DNA of 25,636 bases, from positions 1,846-27,481 of the forward strand of contig DDGE01000001.1 of assembly GCA_002337545.1 (NCBI GenBank), given 5' to 3'. The notes under the pieces are model-generated. The model was not told the DNA's origin. It saw nothing but the letters and a program-made list of their open reading frames with translations, and ran no database searches. Positions 1 to 7,509 of this stretch are shown in pieces. This DNA is from Phycisphaerales bacterium UBA1910. Lineage in GTDB: Bacteria > Planctomycetota > Phycisphaerae > Phycisphaerales > UBA1924. Made by a program: the position numbers and the translations under genes. Every line of letters starts with the position of its first letter. Positions within the stretch are counted from its first letter, which is position 1.

Positions 1-605
1 CAGATCTGGTATGCGTGCCCCATCTCCGCGAGCAGCATGTTCGGGTGATCGCGTGGGTTGAGCGGCTCCAGCACCATCGTGAGTTCCGCGGGCGCGAGGA
101 TGTCGCTCGCACGACGGAGCATCTCCACGGCGTACGCGGTCTGATACGCCAAGTCGATTCGGGGATGGCGTGTCCCAAGCACCACTGTGCACCACTTTGC
201 GTTCACGCGCTGGGCGATATCCACCGCGTTGCGTGCTTCCTCCAGAAACTTCTCCATGTCGCCCTTGTCATTGCGGGAGAAAGTCGGTGCCCATGCAGTA
301 GACGGGTTGAGCACAAACACGCCCATCTCGATGTCGAGGCGATCCATCGCCGAAGCAATTTTCTTCTGTTCCTCAACCGAGCGCCCACCCATCCCGTTAT
401 CTTCCCACGCGCGGAACCCGACATCCGCAGCGAACTCGAGCTGGTCGATCGGGTCATCCCCTGCGTGATGGCGGAACATCCCAAAGTGGGGCGCGAACTT
501 CACATTGAATGGACGATCACGCTTGGTCGAATGCTCCTTGCCCAATCCAATTGTTGCGGCGGCTCCAAGCGCGCCGGAACTTGCAATAAAGTCTCTTCGG
601 TTCAT
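1..605 (-). CDS. Hydroxypyruvate isomerase-like TIM-barrel protein with Tat leader (partial, C-terminus outside window)
   Basis: The frame is open from an ATG at 605 to the window edge, giving about 201 N-terminal residues. The start is a twin-arginine leader (MNRRDFIASS followed by an Ala/Gly-rich stretch), so export in folded form is predicted. The body reads as the xylose-isomerase-like TIM-barrel family of hydroxypyruvate isomerases: the FAPHFGMF strand, an ED-containing segment after GFRAWEDNGM, the strand WCTVVLG, and MVLEPLNPRDHP, where the Glu of EPLN is a usual metal/catalytic residue. It is the last visible gene of a minus-strand operon, 12 bases downstream of a Gfo/Idh/MocA gene. 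Its true substrate may be another keto-sugar rather than hydroxypyruvate, given the export signal and neighbours; that is inference. The metal ligands of the second half of the barrel cannot be seen. Confidence 0.85.
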   Translation of the reverse strand, partial: MNRRDFIASSGALGAAATIGLGKEHSTKRDRPFNVKFAPHFGMFRHHAGDDPIDQLEFAADVGFRAWEDNGMGGRSVEEQKKIASAMDRLDIEMGVFVLNPSTAWAPTFSRNDKGDMEKFLEEARNAVDIAQRVNAKWCTVVLGTRHPRIDLAYQTAYAVEMLRRASDILAPAELTMVLEPLNPRDHPNMLLAEMGHAYQI

Positions 606-617
606 GGTTCGTCTCTC

Positions 618-1898
618 TCAGATAAGCGGGGTTTTTCCGGGTATAGCGACAGGCCGAACCGATAGATCAGAGAACGAATATGCGTCAGGTGATAGATCGA
701 GCTGCGAGTTCAGTGCCTGCTCCCAGGTGATGCTCTTACCTGTGTACGCGCTCATACGGCCCATGATCGCGGTCAGTGTTGATTCAGCGACCCGCTTTGC
801 TTCGTTGAGGTATCGTCCCTCGCCGAGGAGCGATGCGATGAGATCGACATGCTCCTGCTTGTAGGGGTTGCGATTTTCGCCGGTGAATCGCCAGTCCTCG
901 CTACCCGTCGAGACGGCGTAACCCGGTCGTGAGACGGCGCGTCCCTTGGTGCCGACGAGGACTTCTTCGACCCGGACAGCACACCCGTCAATCTGACGGC
1001 ACATCGATTGCATCGTCATCCCGTCGGCGTACTCATACTCGATCGAGAAATGATCGAATATATTCCCGTATTTCTCGTCGGTGCGAACCTGACGCCCACC
1101 CATGCCGGTTGCCTTAACGGGCGGGCCGTCCTTTGCCCAGTTGATTACATCGATGTTATGGATGTGCTGTTCGCAGATGTGATCGCCGGAGAGCCAAGCG
1201 AAGTAGAGCCAGTTGCGGCATTGCCATTCCATGTCGGAGTAGCGGGGCTGACGCTCGTGGACCCAGAGCCCGCCCTGATTCCAATAGCAGCTCGCGCCGA
1301 CGATATCACCGAGTTCGCCGTCGTTCACACGCTGCATCAGCGCAAGGTACGAATCCTCGTGGCGACGCTGTGTACCTGCGACTACGGAGAGTGCCTTTTG
1401 TTTGGCGCGAGCACCTGCGTCAATGACCATGCGGACGCCCGCGGGATCGACCGCGACAGGTTTCTCCATGAACACATGCTTGCCCGCGTTGACGGCTGCG
1501 TCGAAGTGCATCGGTCGGAACCCCGGAGGGGTTGCGAGGATCACATAATCGATGTTGTCGATCACGAGGAGTTGCTTGTACGCGTCGAATCCAACAAACT
1601 TGTACGTCGGATCGACACTCACTCGAGATCCAAAGTCCTCATTGCCCGCGAGGTATCCGTATGAGCTGTTGAGTCGATCCTCGAACAGATCTGCGAGTGC
1701 CACGATATGGACCTTGGGGTGTGCTTCGAGCGCGTTAAACGCGGCGCCCGTGCCTCGCCCTCCGCATCCGATGACTCCGACGCGGATCGTGTCATCCACG
1801 CGTCGATCCAATCCTGACGCGAATGCTGAGGGAACGAGGGCTGAGGCTCCCAAAATCGCGGATGATTTGACAAAGTCTCTTCGTGTCCAGTCCTGCAT
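618..1898 (-). CDS. Gfo/Idh/MocA family oxidoreductase A, Tat-exported
   Basis: This 426-residue protein has a twin-arginine leader (TRRDFVKSS, then a hydrophobic stretch to about residue 28). A Rossmann fold follows, with the dinucleotide motif GVIGCGGRGTG at 41-51 and the family's catalytic EKPVAVD at 145-151. The segment HICEQHIHNID at 240-250 is typical of the catalytic His/Asp region. The family oxidises or reduces sugars and cyclitols with tightly held NAD(P), as in glucose-fructose oxidoreductase and inositol dehydrogenase. Export with the cofactor already bound is known for glucose-fructose oxidoreductase and would explain the Tat leader. The start at 1898 has a GGAGA about 9 bases upstream. 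It ends in PGKTPLI, a tail shared with its paralogue at 2854-4197. The substrate cannot be read from sequence. Confidence 0.93.
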   Translation of the reverse strand: MQDWTRRDFVKSSAILGASALVPSAFASGLDRRVDDTIRVGVIGCGGRGTGAAFNALEAHPKVHIVALADLFEDRLNSSYGYLAGNEDFGSRVSVDPTYKFVGFDAYKQLLVIDNIDYVILATPPGFRPMHFDAAVNAGKHVFMEKPVAVDPAGVRMVIDAGARAKQKALSVVAGTQRRHEDSYLALMQRVNDGELGDIVGASCYWNQGGLWVHERQPRYSDMEWQCRNWLYFAWLSGDHICEQHIHNIDVINWAKDGPPVKATGMGGRQVRTDEKYGNIFDHFSIEYEYADGMTMQSMCRQIDGCAVRVEEVLVGTKGRAVSRPGYAVSTGSEDWRFTGENRNPYKQEHVDLIASLLGEGRYLNEAKRVAESTLTAIMGRMSAYTGKSITWEQALNSQLDLSPDAYSFSDLSVRPVAIPGKTPLI

Positions 1899-1919
1899 AT
1901 CGATGATCTCCCGTGCGTA

Positions 1920-2843
1920 TCAGGGGCGTGGGTTGAGTGCTGAGAATACCCGATCCATCCGGTTTGCGATGTCCGCGAGTCGATCCGCGTCGCCGCCTCC
2001 GACTTCTGCGGACGCCCACCCGGTGTACCCGACCCGATCGAGCGCCTTGCAGACGCGATCCCATTGGGCATCGCCCCCGCCAATCTTGACAGAGAACCCC
2101 TTCCAGAGTCCCTCGTCGTTGCGTTTCTGACGAGAAAAGTCTTTGACATCGAGCTTGCGAATACGCTCGCCGAGCGTGTCGATCCACTGATCGGGGTAGC
2201 CGTAGTTCACAATGTTCCCGATGTCGAAGTACCACCCCACGCGTGCGGATTGGAACTCGTCCACATATCGCGCCGCTTCGATCGGGGACAAAAGGAAGTT
2301 GTTCCAGACATTCTCGAAGAGGATGTCGATCTCGAGCTCCTTCGCGAGCGGGACGAGTTGTGAGATCTCGTTCTGCGAACGCTCGTATGCCTCTTCGTAG
2401 GGCATCGACTCGTTCACGACAGCGGGGACGACAAGCACGCTCGATCCGCCGAGCGATTTGCAATCTCGCAGCGCGGTTTCGAGTGCGCCCTTCGCATCAT
2501 CTCGCACCTGTGCATCGGGATGATTGAATGGCTTGGACCAGTGTGTTGAGAGGACTACGCCCGGGACGATGAGCCCGGTTGCTTGCATTGCATCGCGGAC
2601 CTCGTCGACATCCCATCTGCCCGGCGAGTCCATCTCGATCCCATCGAACGCGCACGCCTTGACGATCTCGAACTTCTCGAGCATCGTCTCGCCCGCCCCG
2701 ATCATCCCAAACTTTAGTGACTTGCGGATACGCTTAGACTCGGGTTGCATCGGCGGGACCGGAAGTCCCGATGCCATCGCGAATCCTGCCGCACCCAGTG
2801 CGGCACCGGTTGCGATGAACTGCCTGCGATCGATTTCATTCAT
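1920..2843 (-). CDS. Sugar phosphate isomerase/epimerase-type TIM-barrel protein, Tat-exported
   Basis: This 307-residue protein begins with a Tat leader (DRRQFIATG plus an Ala/Gly hydrophobic run). It then has a xylose-isomerase-like TIM barrel: KFGMIGAG, the strand ILFENVW with Glu177, GWYFDIGN with Asp207, and ASAEVGGG with Glu280 as likely metal or catalytic acids. Where many members read His-x-Lys-Asp this one reads LDVKDF (Asp232), so the metal site may be altered. ATG 2843 has a GAGG Shine-Dalgarno 8 bases upstream. It sits 10 bases after oxidoreductase B and 21 bases before oxidoreductase A, so the three should be co-transcribed. Family members act on keto-sugars as isomerases, epimerases or lyases; 'sugar phosphate' in the family name is only a label, and a periplasmic enzyme would more likely see unphosphorylated sugars (inference). 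Confidence 0.9.
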   Translation of the reverse strand: MNEIDRRQFIATGAALGAAGFAMASGLPVPPMQPESKRIRKSLKFGMIGAGETMLEKFEIVKACAFDGIEMDSPGRWDVDEVRDAMQATGLIVPGVVLSTHWSKPFNHPDAQVRDDAKGALETALRDCKSLGGSSVLVVPAVVNESMPYEEAYERSQNEISQLVPLAKELEIDILFENVWNNFLLSPIEAARYVDEFQSARVGWYFDIGNIVNYGYPDQWIDTLGERIRKLDVKDFSRQKRNDEGLWKGFSVKIGGGDAQWDRVCKALDRVGYTGWASAEVGGGDADRLADIANRMDRVFSALNPRP

Positions 2844-2853
2844 CTGATGCTCC

Positions 2854-4197
2854 TCAGATCAGCTTTGTTTTTCCCGGCATCGGTCGTGGGGGCGTTGCGC
2901 GATCGCTCATCGACCAGGGTGTTTCGTTGAGATTCTCTTTGGAGTTCAATGCCTGATCCCATGTCACAACCTGCCCGGTGTACGCGGCCATGCGTCCCAT
3001 GATTGCCAGCAGGGACGAGTGACTCATGAACTCGCCATCGTTCAATGGCTTTGCATCCCGGATCGACCTGAACAGCACATCGTGCTCGCGCTGGTACATG
3101 TCGTTGCTCGAGGCGCTGCCCTTCCACGGCGCATTGCCTTCGATCCTGTGCGTCCCGTTCCAAGGCTGCATGGTGCAGTTGCCGGCGCTCCCGAGGAAGT
3201 ACGCGGAGTTGTCGGAGGGTGTGTTGGGCCAGTGTCGGCACATGTGGTATGCACGCACGCCATTGGCGTACTCGTAGGTGATCGAGAAGTGATCCCATAC
3301 ATTGCCTGTTTCAGGGCGCTCTTCGCGGGTCTGTCGTCCGCCCACGGCATAGCACCGGATCGGCGGCTGATCTTTCATCGCCCACGCGATCCAGTCGATC
3401 GCATGCACGGCTTGCTCCGCGACATGGTCCGCGCTCAGGGGCGTGAAGTACTGCCAGTTCCGCAGCTGGAACTCCGCGTCGGACCAGATTTCCTTGCGTG
3501 GATTCGGCGCGACCCAACCCGTCGTGTTGTAGGTCGTTTGGATCGTGTGCAGGTCTCCGATCCCCCCTGCATGAAGTTTTTCAAAGGTCTCACGCACCTG
3601 ATCTTGGTACCGCCAGCAGAAACCCGACATCACGGAGAGGTTCTTTGCTTTCGCCATGCGTGCGGATTCGAGCACGCTGCGCACGCCCTGTGCATCGACC
3701 GCGACGGGTTTCTCGCAGAACACATGCTTGCCCGCATCGATCGACGCACGCAGATGCTCGGGGCGGAACCCGGGGGGGGTTGTGAGGATCATGACATCCA
3801 CCCCGGATGCGAGAACCTTGTGGATCGCGTCGAGCCCAGAGTATGTACGGCCTTCGACCTGGACTTTCTTTGCCCAAGAGTCTGTGCCCTGCTCGTCATC
3901 GAGATCGAGCATCGCTTCGTTCACATAGTGGAGGCACCCGGAGAGCTTGTCCTCAAAGGCATCACCCATCGCCCAAAGCACCGAGCCCGGGTCGGCCTTG
4001 AGTGCCTGAATGACTGCGCCAGTGCCGCGTCCGCCACACCCTACAACACCAACCTTGAGCGTTTGATCGACGCGGGTGTTGACGAACCCAAAGCTCGGGC
4101 GTGCAAAGACCGCAGCGGCACCGATCGCGGCACTCGCAGCGGTAAACGATCGTCGCGACATCAACCGGTTCGGATCCATGTTTGTTGATTCACTCAT
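2854..4197 (-). CDS. Gfo/Idh/MocA family oxidoreductase B, Tat-exported
   Basis: This 447-residue paralogue of oxidoreductase A has a Tat leader beginning slightly inside the protein (SRRSFTAAS at 14-22, Ala-rich run to about 32). The nucleotide-binding motif GVVGCGGRGTG lies at 50-60, the catalytic EKPVAVD at 162-168, and the segment ADHVAEQAVHAIDWIAWA corresponds to the catalytic His/Asp region. The ATG at 4197 has AAGGA about 8 bases upstream and overlaps the stop of the preceding FGE-like gene by 8 bases, suggesting translational coupling. ATGs at codons 7 and 13 are alternatives that keep the Tat motif. The C-terminus (PGKTKLI) and the preceding MGRM-AYTG-TWDQALNS segment match oxidoreductase A. 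It probably acts on a different sugar position or substrate, but nothing here identifies it. Confidence 0.92.
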   Translation of the reverse strand: MSESTNMDPNRLMSRRSFTAASAAIGAAAVFARPSFGFVNTRVDQTLKVGVVGCGGRGTGAVIQALKADPGSVLWAMGDAFEDKLSGCLHYVNEAMLDLDDEQGTDSWAKKVQVEGRTYSGLDAIHKVLASGVDVMILTTPPGFRPEHLRASIDAGKHVFCEKPVAVDAQGVRSVLESARMAKAKNLSVMSGFCWRYQDQVRETFEKLHAGGIGDLHTIQTTYNTTGWVAPNPRKEIWSDAEFQLRNWQYFTPLSADHVAEQAVHAIDWIAWAMKDQPPIRCYAVGGRQTREERPETGNVWDHFSITYEYANGVRAYHMCRHWPNTPSDNSAYFLGSAGNCTMQPWNGTHRIEGNAPWKGSASSNDMYQREHDVLFRSIRDAKPLNDGEFMSHSSLLAIMGRMAAYTGQVVTWDQALNSKENLNETPWSMSDRATPPRPMPGKTKLI

Positions 4198-5023
4198 GAC
4201 GGAGTTCCTTCAATCGTTTGGTGTTGTCCTCTGTCGCTTCGATCACAAAGCGGAACCCGACCCATGAGCAATCCGCTAACCACCATTGACTTTTGGGGAT
4301 CTGCGGATCGGACTGGTTCCATGAACTGACCTGCCGTTGCGACGATGTCGTCGTTGAGTTCTCGGCGCTGTCGCGGTACCCACCTCCCATCGCGTAGGGC
4401 TTGCGGGTATCCGTGATCACCCATTCCGCAGCATTCCCGTGAATGTCGTAAAGGCCGAACGCGTTTGGTTTCTTCTGCGCGACGCGGTGGGTGGAGTGTT
4501 CGCTGTTGTCCAAGTACCACGCAATGTCGTCGAGCGTATCTCCTGAAACGCCACAGCAATACGGAGATTCATTGCCCGCGCTCGCGAGGTATACCCATTC
4601 AGGCTGGGTCGGGAGTCGCACCGAGAGCCCGGTTTTGAATGACAACCACTCACAGAAACCTTCAGCGGCTTTGCGGGTCATCCCGATCGCGGGGTACCCG
4701 TCATGGCCAAACCCACGATCAGGTGGCACATATGGCTTGCTTGGTCGCGAGACAGCGTCTGCGGGGGATGCCCCATCGGGCTCGTCGAGTTCGTAGACAA
4801 AGATGTCGTACAGATCCCAAGTCACTTCCGTGCTCAGGACCCATAGAGAATCAATCTCGCTTGCCGAATCTTTGCCAGCAATCGGTGTCGTGCCAGATGG
4901 GCAGCGGACCATCTCAAACGGCACAGTTGTGCCCGGCACCCGAACTTCGATACGATCTTGCACCAACGCACTTGGCTGCGGAGAGAGCATGACACACGCA
5001 AGCAAACAAGACACACTCAACAT
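4190..5023 (-). CDS. Secreted formylglycine-generating-enzyme-like (SUMF1/PvdO-fold) protein, probably not a true FGE
   Basis: I chose the ATG at 5023 because GGAG lies 6 bases upstream and the product then begins with a hydrophobic leader (MLSVSCLLACVMLSPQPSA). ATGs at 5035 and 5071 are open in frame but have no clear Shine-Dalgarno. The mature protein has FGE-sulfatase-domain hallmarks: EVTWDLYDIFV near the start, PAIGMTRKAAEGFCEWLS, VRLPTQPEWVYLASAG, NAFGLYDIHGNAAEW, and a final WVGFRFV. The paired catalytic cysteines that true formylglycine-generating enzymes carry near the C-terminus are absent; that region has only one Cys, in LADCSW. It is therefore better described as a member of the fold with an unknown role. 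It is the first gene of the minus-strand operon and overlaps oxidoreductase B by 8 bases. Its 5' end overlaps apbE on the opposite strand. Confidence 0.82.
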   Translation of the reverse strand: MLSVSCLLACVMLSPQPSALVQDRIEVRVPGTTVPFEMVRCPSGTTPIAGKDSASEIDSLWVLSTEVTWDLYDIFVYELDEPDGASPADAVSRPSKPYVPPDRGFGHDGYPAIGMTRKAAEGFCEWLSFKTGLSVRLPTQPEWVYLASAGNESPYCCGVSGDTLDDIAWYLDNSEHSTHRVAQKKPNAFGLYDIHGNAAEWVITDTRKPYAMGGGYRDSAENSTTTSSQRQVSSWNQSDPQIPKSQWWLADCSWVGFRFVIEATEDNTKRLKELRHE

Positions 5024-6014
5024 CGGACGCTCCATCACACAGGTCTGTGCGATCGTGTTGTGTTTGATCATCGCCGGGTGTATGAATACAGATCACACCC
5101 GATCGATCGACGATCCGTCGAGTCTCCAGAGTACACGCAATCTCTACCATTTCGCAAGGATCTGCATGGGATCGCGATGCACAATCGTGATCGAAGCGGA
5201 TTCTGAGCCCGATGCAGCGAGTGCAGCAACCGCTGCGTTTGAGGAGATCGCAAGGATCGAGCAAGTTCTGAGCGACTATCGCCCTGACTCCGAGGCGATG
5301 CAACTGGTTCGAAAAGCTCCAAATCAGTGGCATCCTGTCTCGGAGACGCTCTTTGAAGTCCTTGTCCGATCAATGGATATCCACAAAGTGACCCATGGGG
5401 CTTTCGATCCAACGGTCGGTGCATTCACATCATTGTGGCGGGAATCGAGCATGCCCGACAAGGACTCAATCAAGGATGCCGCAGATCGTGTTGGGATGAT
5501 TCATGTGCAACTCGATCCGGCTTCTCGATCAGTACGACTCGGTTCGTCTGGGATGATCCTGGACTTTGGTGGGATCGGAAAAGGCTATGCGGCTCAGCGT
5601 GCTATCGAGCTTCTCAGTACGATGGGCTACCCGGTTGCATGTGTCGACATGGGCGGGGACCTGGTTGTAGGTGATCCACCGACAAATCAACCCGATGGTT
5701 GGCGGGTTGAGATTGCAGATGGGCTCGGAGATTCACGGATCGAGTATCGATCAAACTGCGCGATCGCAACATCAGGTGATCTTGAGCGATTTTATGTGTA
5801 TGACGGTGTGCGATACTCACATATCCTTGATCCAAGAACCGGCTACGGCATCAGAGAGCGCAGAGCCGTCACGGTGATCGCATCGGATGCAGCACAAGCA
5901 GATGCAATCGCGAGCGCGGTCTCGGTCGTAGGGGAGCAAGCTGTTGACGCGTTAAAACTTGCATACCCACATATCGAGATCCACCTTGTCACACGCCCTT
6001 TGAACAGTGAATGA
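4989..6014 (+). CDS. apbE: FAD:protein FMN transferase ApbE, lipoprotein
   Basis: The ATG at 4989 has GGAG 5 bases upstream and gives 341 residues with a lipoprotein leader: a hydrophobic run ending in the lipobox LIIAGC with Cys31. Longer frames exist upstream but lack this arrangement. ApbE hallmarks follow: MGSRCTIVIEA, THGAFDPTVGAF, LDFGGIGKGYAAQRA, VDMGGDLVVGD, IATSGD, HILDPRTG and AQADAIASA, covering the FAD and metal binding regions. ApbE transfers FMN from FAD onto Ser/Thr of exported target proteins, such as Nqr/Rnf subunits and flavin reductases. No obvious target protein is in this window. The gene diverges from the sugar-oxidoreductase operon and overlaps the start of its first gene by about 35 bases, so at least one promoter must lie inside the neighbour's coding sequence. 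Confidence 0.93.
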   Translation: MTHASKQDTLNIGRSITQVCAIVLCLIIAGCMNTDHTRSIDDPSSLQSTRNLYHFARICMGSRCTIVIEADSEPDAASAATAAFEEIARIEQVLSDYRPDSEAMQLVRKAPNQWHPVSETLFEVLVRSMDIHKVTHGAFDPTVGAFTSLWRESSMPDKDSIKDAADRVGMIHVQLDPASRSVRLGSSGMILDFGGIGKGYAAQRAIELLSTMGYPVACVDMGGDLVVGDPPTNQPDGWRVEIADGLGDSRIEYRSNCAIATSGDLERFYVYDGVRYSHILDPRTGYGIRERRAVTVIASDAAQADAIASAVSVVGEQAVDALKLAYPHIEIHLVTRPLNSE

Positions 6015-6016
6015 AA

Positions 6017-6044
6017 AACCCGCGACTCATGCGAGTCACGGGTT
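6017..6044 (-). terminator. Stem-loop terminator between convergent apbE and the RRM gene
   Basis: A 12-base-pair stem (6017-6028 with 6033-6044, one mismatch or wobble) has a 4-base loop. On the minus strand it is followed by five T residues, so it should end transcription of the RRM gene strongly. On the plus strand it is followed only by a loose AT-rich stretch, so it may be a weaker terminator for apbE. The T-run overlaps the end of apbE. Confidence 0.85.
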
Positions 6045-6077
6045 GCGATTATTCTGTCAGTTGTGTTGGGGGATGGC

Positions 6078-6533
6078 TTACCAGTCGCCGCCGCCGCCGC
6101 CGTAGCTGCCGCCGCCGCCACCACCGCCGTAGCCACCACGGCCACCGCCGCCGCCGCCACCACGGTTTCCGCCGCCGAAGCCGCCACGGCCACCGCCGCC
6201 GCCGCCACCACGGTTTCCACCGCCGAAGCCGCCACGACCACCGCCGCCGCCGCCGCCAAAGCCGCCGCCGCCACCGCGGGGACGCTCTTCACGAGGACGA
6301 GCTTCGTTCACGACGAGGGCACGACCGCCCATGTCCTGACCATTCAGTTTTTCGATGGCTTCGCGACCATCATCTTCGTTCTTCATTTCCACGAAACCGA
6401 ACCCACGCGAACGACCGGTTTCTCGATCGTTCATGACGCGTGCGGATTGAACCTCTCCGATCTCCGAGAAGATGTCATTGAGTTCTTGGTCTGTGACGGA
6501 GTAGGGAAGGTTCCCGACATACAGGTTGAGCAT
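6078..6533 (-). CDS. Glycine-rich RNA-binding protein with single RRM domain
   Basis: This 151-residue protein has one RNA recognition motif at residues 1-80: RNP2 is LYVGNL at 4-9 and RNP1 is RGFGFVEM near 43-50, both with the aromatic residues that stack on RNA bases. A tail of about 70 residues is almost entirely Gly with scattered Arg, Phe, Tyr and Asn. This architecture matches the cyanobacterial Rbp and plant glycine-rich RNA-binding proteins, which are often cold- or stress-induced RNA chaperones. ATG 6533 has a weak GGAAAG about 9 bases upstream. The tail is encoded by 48-base repeats (see repeat entry). A 24-base hairpin lies about 75 bases upstream of the start. It stands alone as a transcription unit ended by the stem at 6017-6044. 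Confidence 0.93.
   Translation of the reverse strand: MLNLYVGNLPYSVTDQELNDIFSEIGEVQSARVMNDRETGRSRGFGFVEMKNEDDGREAIEKLNGQDMGGRALVVNEARPREERPRGGGGGFGGGGGGGRGGFGGGNRGGGGGGGRGGFGGGNRGGGGGGGRGGYGGGGGGGSYGGGGGDW
6133..6276. repeat. 48-bp tandem repeats encoding the Gly-rich tail
   Basis: Two nearly identical 48-bp units lie at 6133-6180 and 6181-6228, followed by a degenerate third (6229-6276). Each encodes a 16-residue unit of seven Gly, then RGGFGGGNR. Expansion or contraction by slippage would change tail length without breaking the frame. Confidence 0.8.
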
Positions 6534-6607
6534 TGAAGTCTGCTTTCCGAAAGTTGCCCGTGGGTCATTTGCTTGATCGAGAGAGAGCCGGGCATCATCT
6601 TCGTCGA

Positions 6608-6631
6608 CAGCATCGCCTCATGGCGGTGCTG
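6608..6631. promoter_or_regulatory. Hairpin in the upstream region of the RRM gene
   Basis: A 10-bp stem (6608-6617 with 6622-6631) encloses a 4-base loop. On the plus strand the only imperfection is a T-G wobble; on the minus strand the same position is an A-C mismatch. It lies 75-98 bases upstream of the RRM start and has no T-run, so it is not a terminator. It could be part of the 5' untranslated leader or a DNA operator. The rest of the 166-base gap (6534-6699) shows no convincing promoter. Confidence 0.45.
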
Positions 6632-6699
6632 TAGTATCGTATCACTGAGGCAAGTCCTGCTTATGCCAAAACTTGAGAATTATTCTGAAACTCATCCTC

Positions 6700-7509
6700 T
6701 CAACTCGTTGAGCTGCTCATGTGAAACTGGACTGCTTCCAACAGGCATTGATGAAGGGCCGGGTTCGCGGCAATGAGTTGGGTCGAATCGAGGTGCTGGT
6801 CCCCTTCCAAATTGGACCAGATTCCGCCGGATTCCCGCACAATGGGTAATGCCGCAGCAAAATCCCATAGTTTGAGATCAGGTTCGATGACCGAATCAAC
6901 CCTACCAGTCGCCAAAAGCACCCATGCGTACGCATCGCTCCAACCACGCGAATATTTGCACTGTTGATCGAGACTTTCGTACAGGGAACGAAGTTCCGGC
7001 GTCGTGAAATAGCTCAGTGATGTGGTATTGATGATTGACTGATCCAGGCGATCAACATCGCTTACCCGAGCTGGGATCGGATCGTGGCCATCCCGTGCAT
7101 AAAAACATCCAAGCCCTTCGGCCGCGTATGCAACTTCATGCAGCGCGGGCATCCTTATAACCCCCAGTTCAGGGTGTCCTTGGTTCAGGCATGCAAGCAT
7201 GGTGCCGTACAAAGGGACGCCTTGAATGAATGAAATTGTCCCATCGATCGGATCAATGACCCATTCGTACCCGCTGGTGCCGGGCTTGTCATCGAACTCC
7301 TCACCTTTGATCGCGTCATCGGGGTATTTCTCTGAGATCCGTTCCCGCAGGTGTGTCTCGCTCGCACGATCAGCAACCGTGACCGGTGTCCCATCCCCCT
7401 TCGCATCGCGTTGATTTGCATCCAATCGACCAAAGTACTGAAGCGTAATATCGCCGGCTTCCTTCGCGATCTCGACCGCAAATGCAAGGCGTTCATTGAG
7501 CGTGCTCAT
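6700..7509 (-). CDS. Inositol monophosphatase-family phosphatase, histidinol-phosphatase (HisN)-like
   Basis: This 269-residue protein has all metal-binding motifs of the Li-sensitive phosphatase superfamily: GEE at 69-71, DPIDGT at 86-91 and WDFAAA at 215-220. The pattern around them (GDGTPVTVADRAS before GEE, and SFIQGVPLYGTM after DPIDGT) resembles the HisN-type histidinol-phosphatases more than classic inositol monophosphatases, but substrate assignment from sequence is uncertain. ATG 7509 lies inside the last codons of the upstream PLP-enzyme gene (17-base overlap), so the pair should be translationally coupled. No other histidine genes are present in the window. A weak inverted repeat followed by a short T-run lies just after its stop (about 6665-6703) and could be its terminator. 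Confidence 0.85.
   Translation of the reverse strand: MSTLNERLAFAVEIAKEAGDITLQYFGRLDANQRDAKGDGTPVTVADRASETHLRERISEKYPDDAIKGEEFDDKPGTSGYEWVIDPIDGTISFIQGVPLYGTMLACLNQGHPELGVIRMPALHEVAYAAEGLGCFYARDGHDPIPARVSDVDRLDQSIINTTSLSYFTTPELRSLYESLDQQCKYSRGWSDAYAWVLLATGRVDSVIEPDLKLWDFAAALPIVRESGGIWSNLEGDQHLDSTQLIAANPALHQCLLEAVQFHMSSSTS

Noticed and set aside
1008..1664. Plus-strand open frame of 218 codons opposite oxidoreductase A
   Set aside because: Antisense shadow of a well-supported gene; no start signal or recognisable domain.
3019..4188. Long open frame on the plus strand (389 codons) opposite oxidoreductase B
   Set aside because: The product is Arg/Cys/His-rich with no family pattern, while the opposite strand encodes a full oxidoreductase. 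It is a mirror of the codon bias.
6063..6536. Ala/Thr-rich plus-strand frame opposite the RRM gene
   Set aside because: Its composition is simply the reverse reading of the Gly-rich repeats; the RRM reading has conserved RNP motifs.
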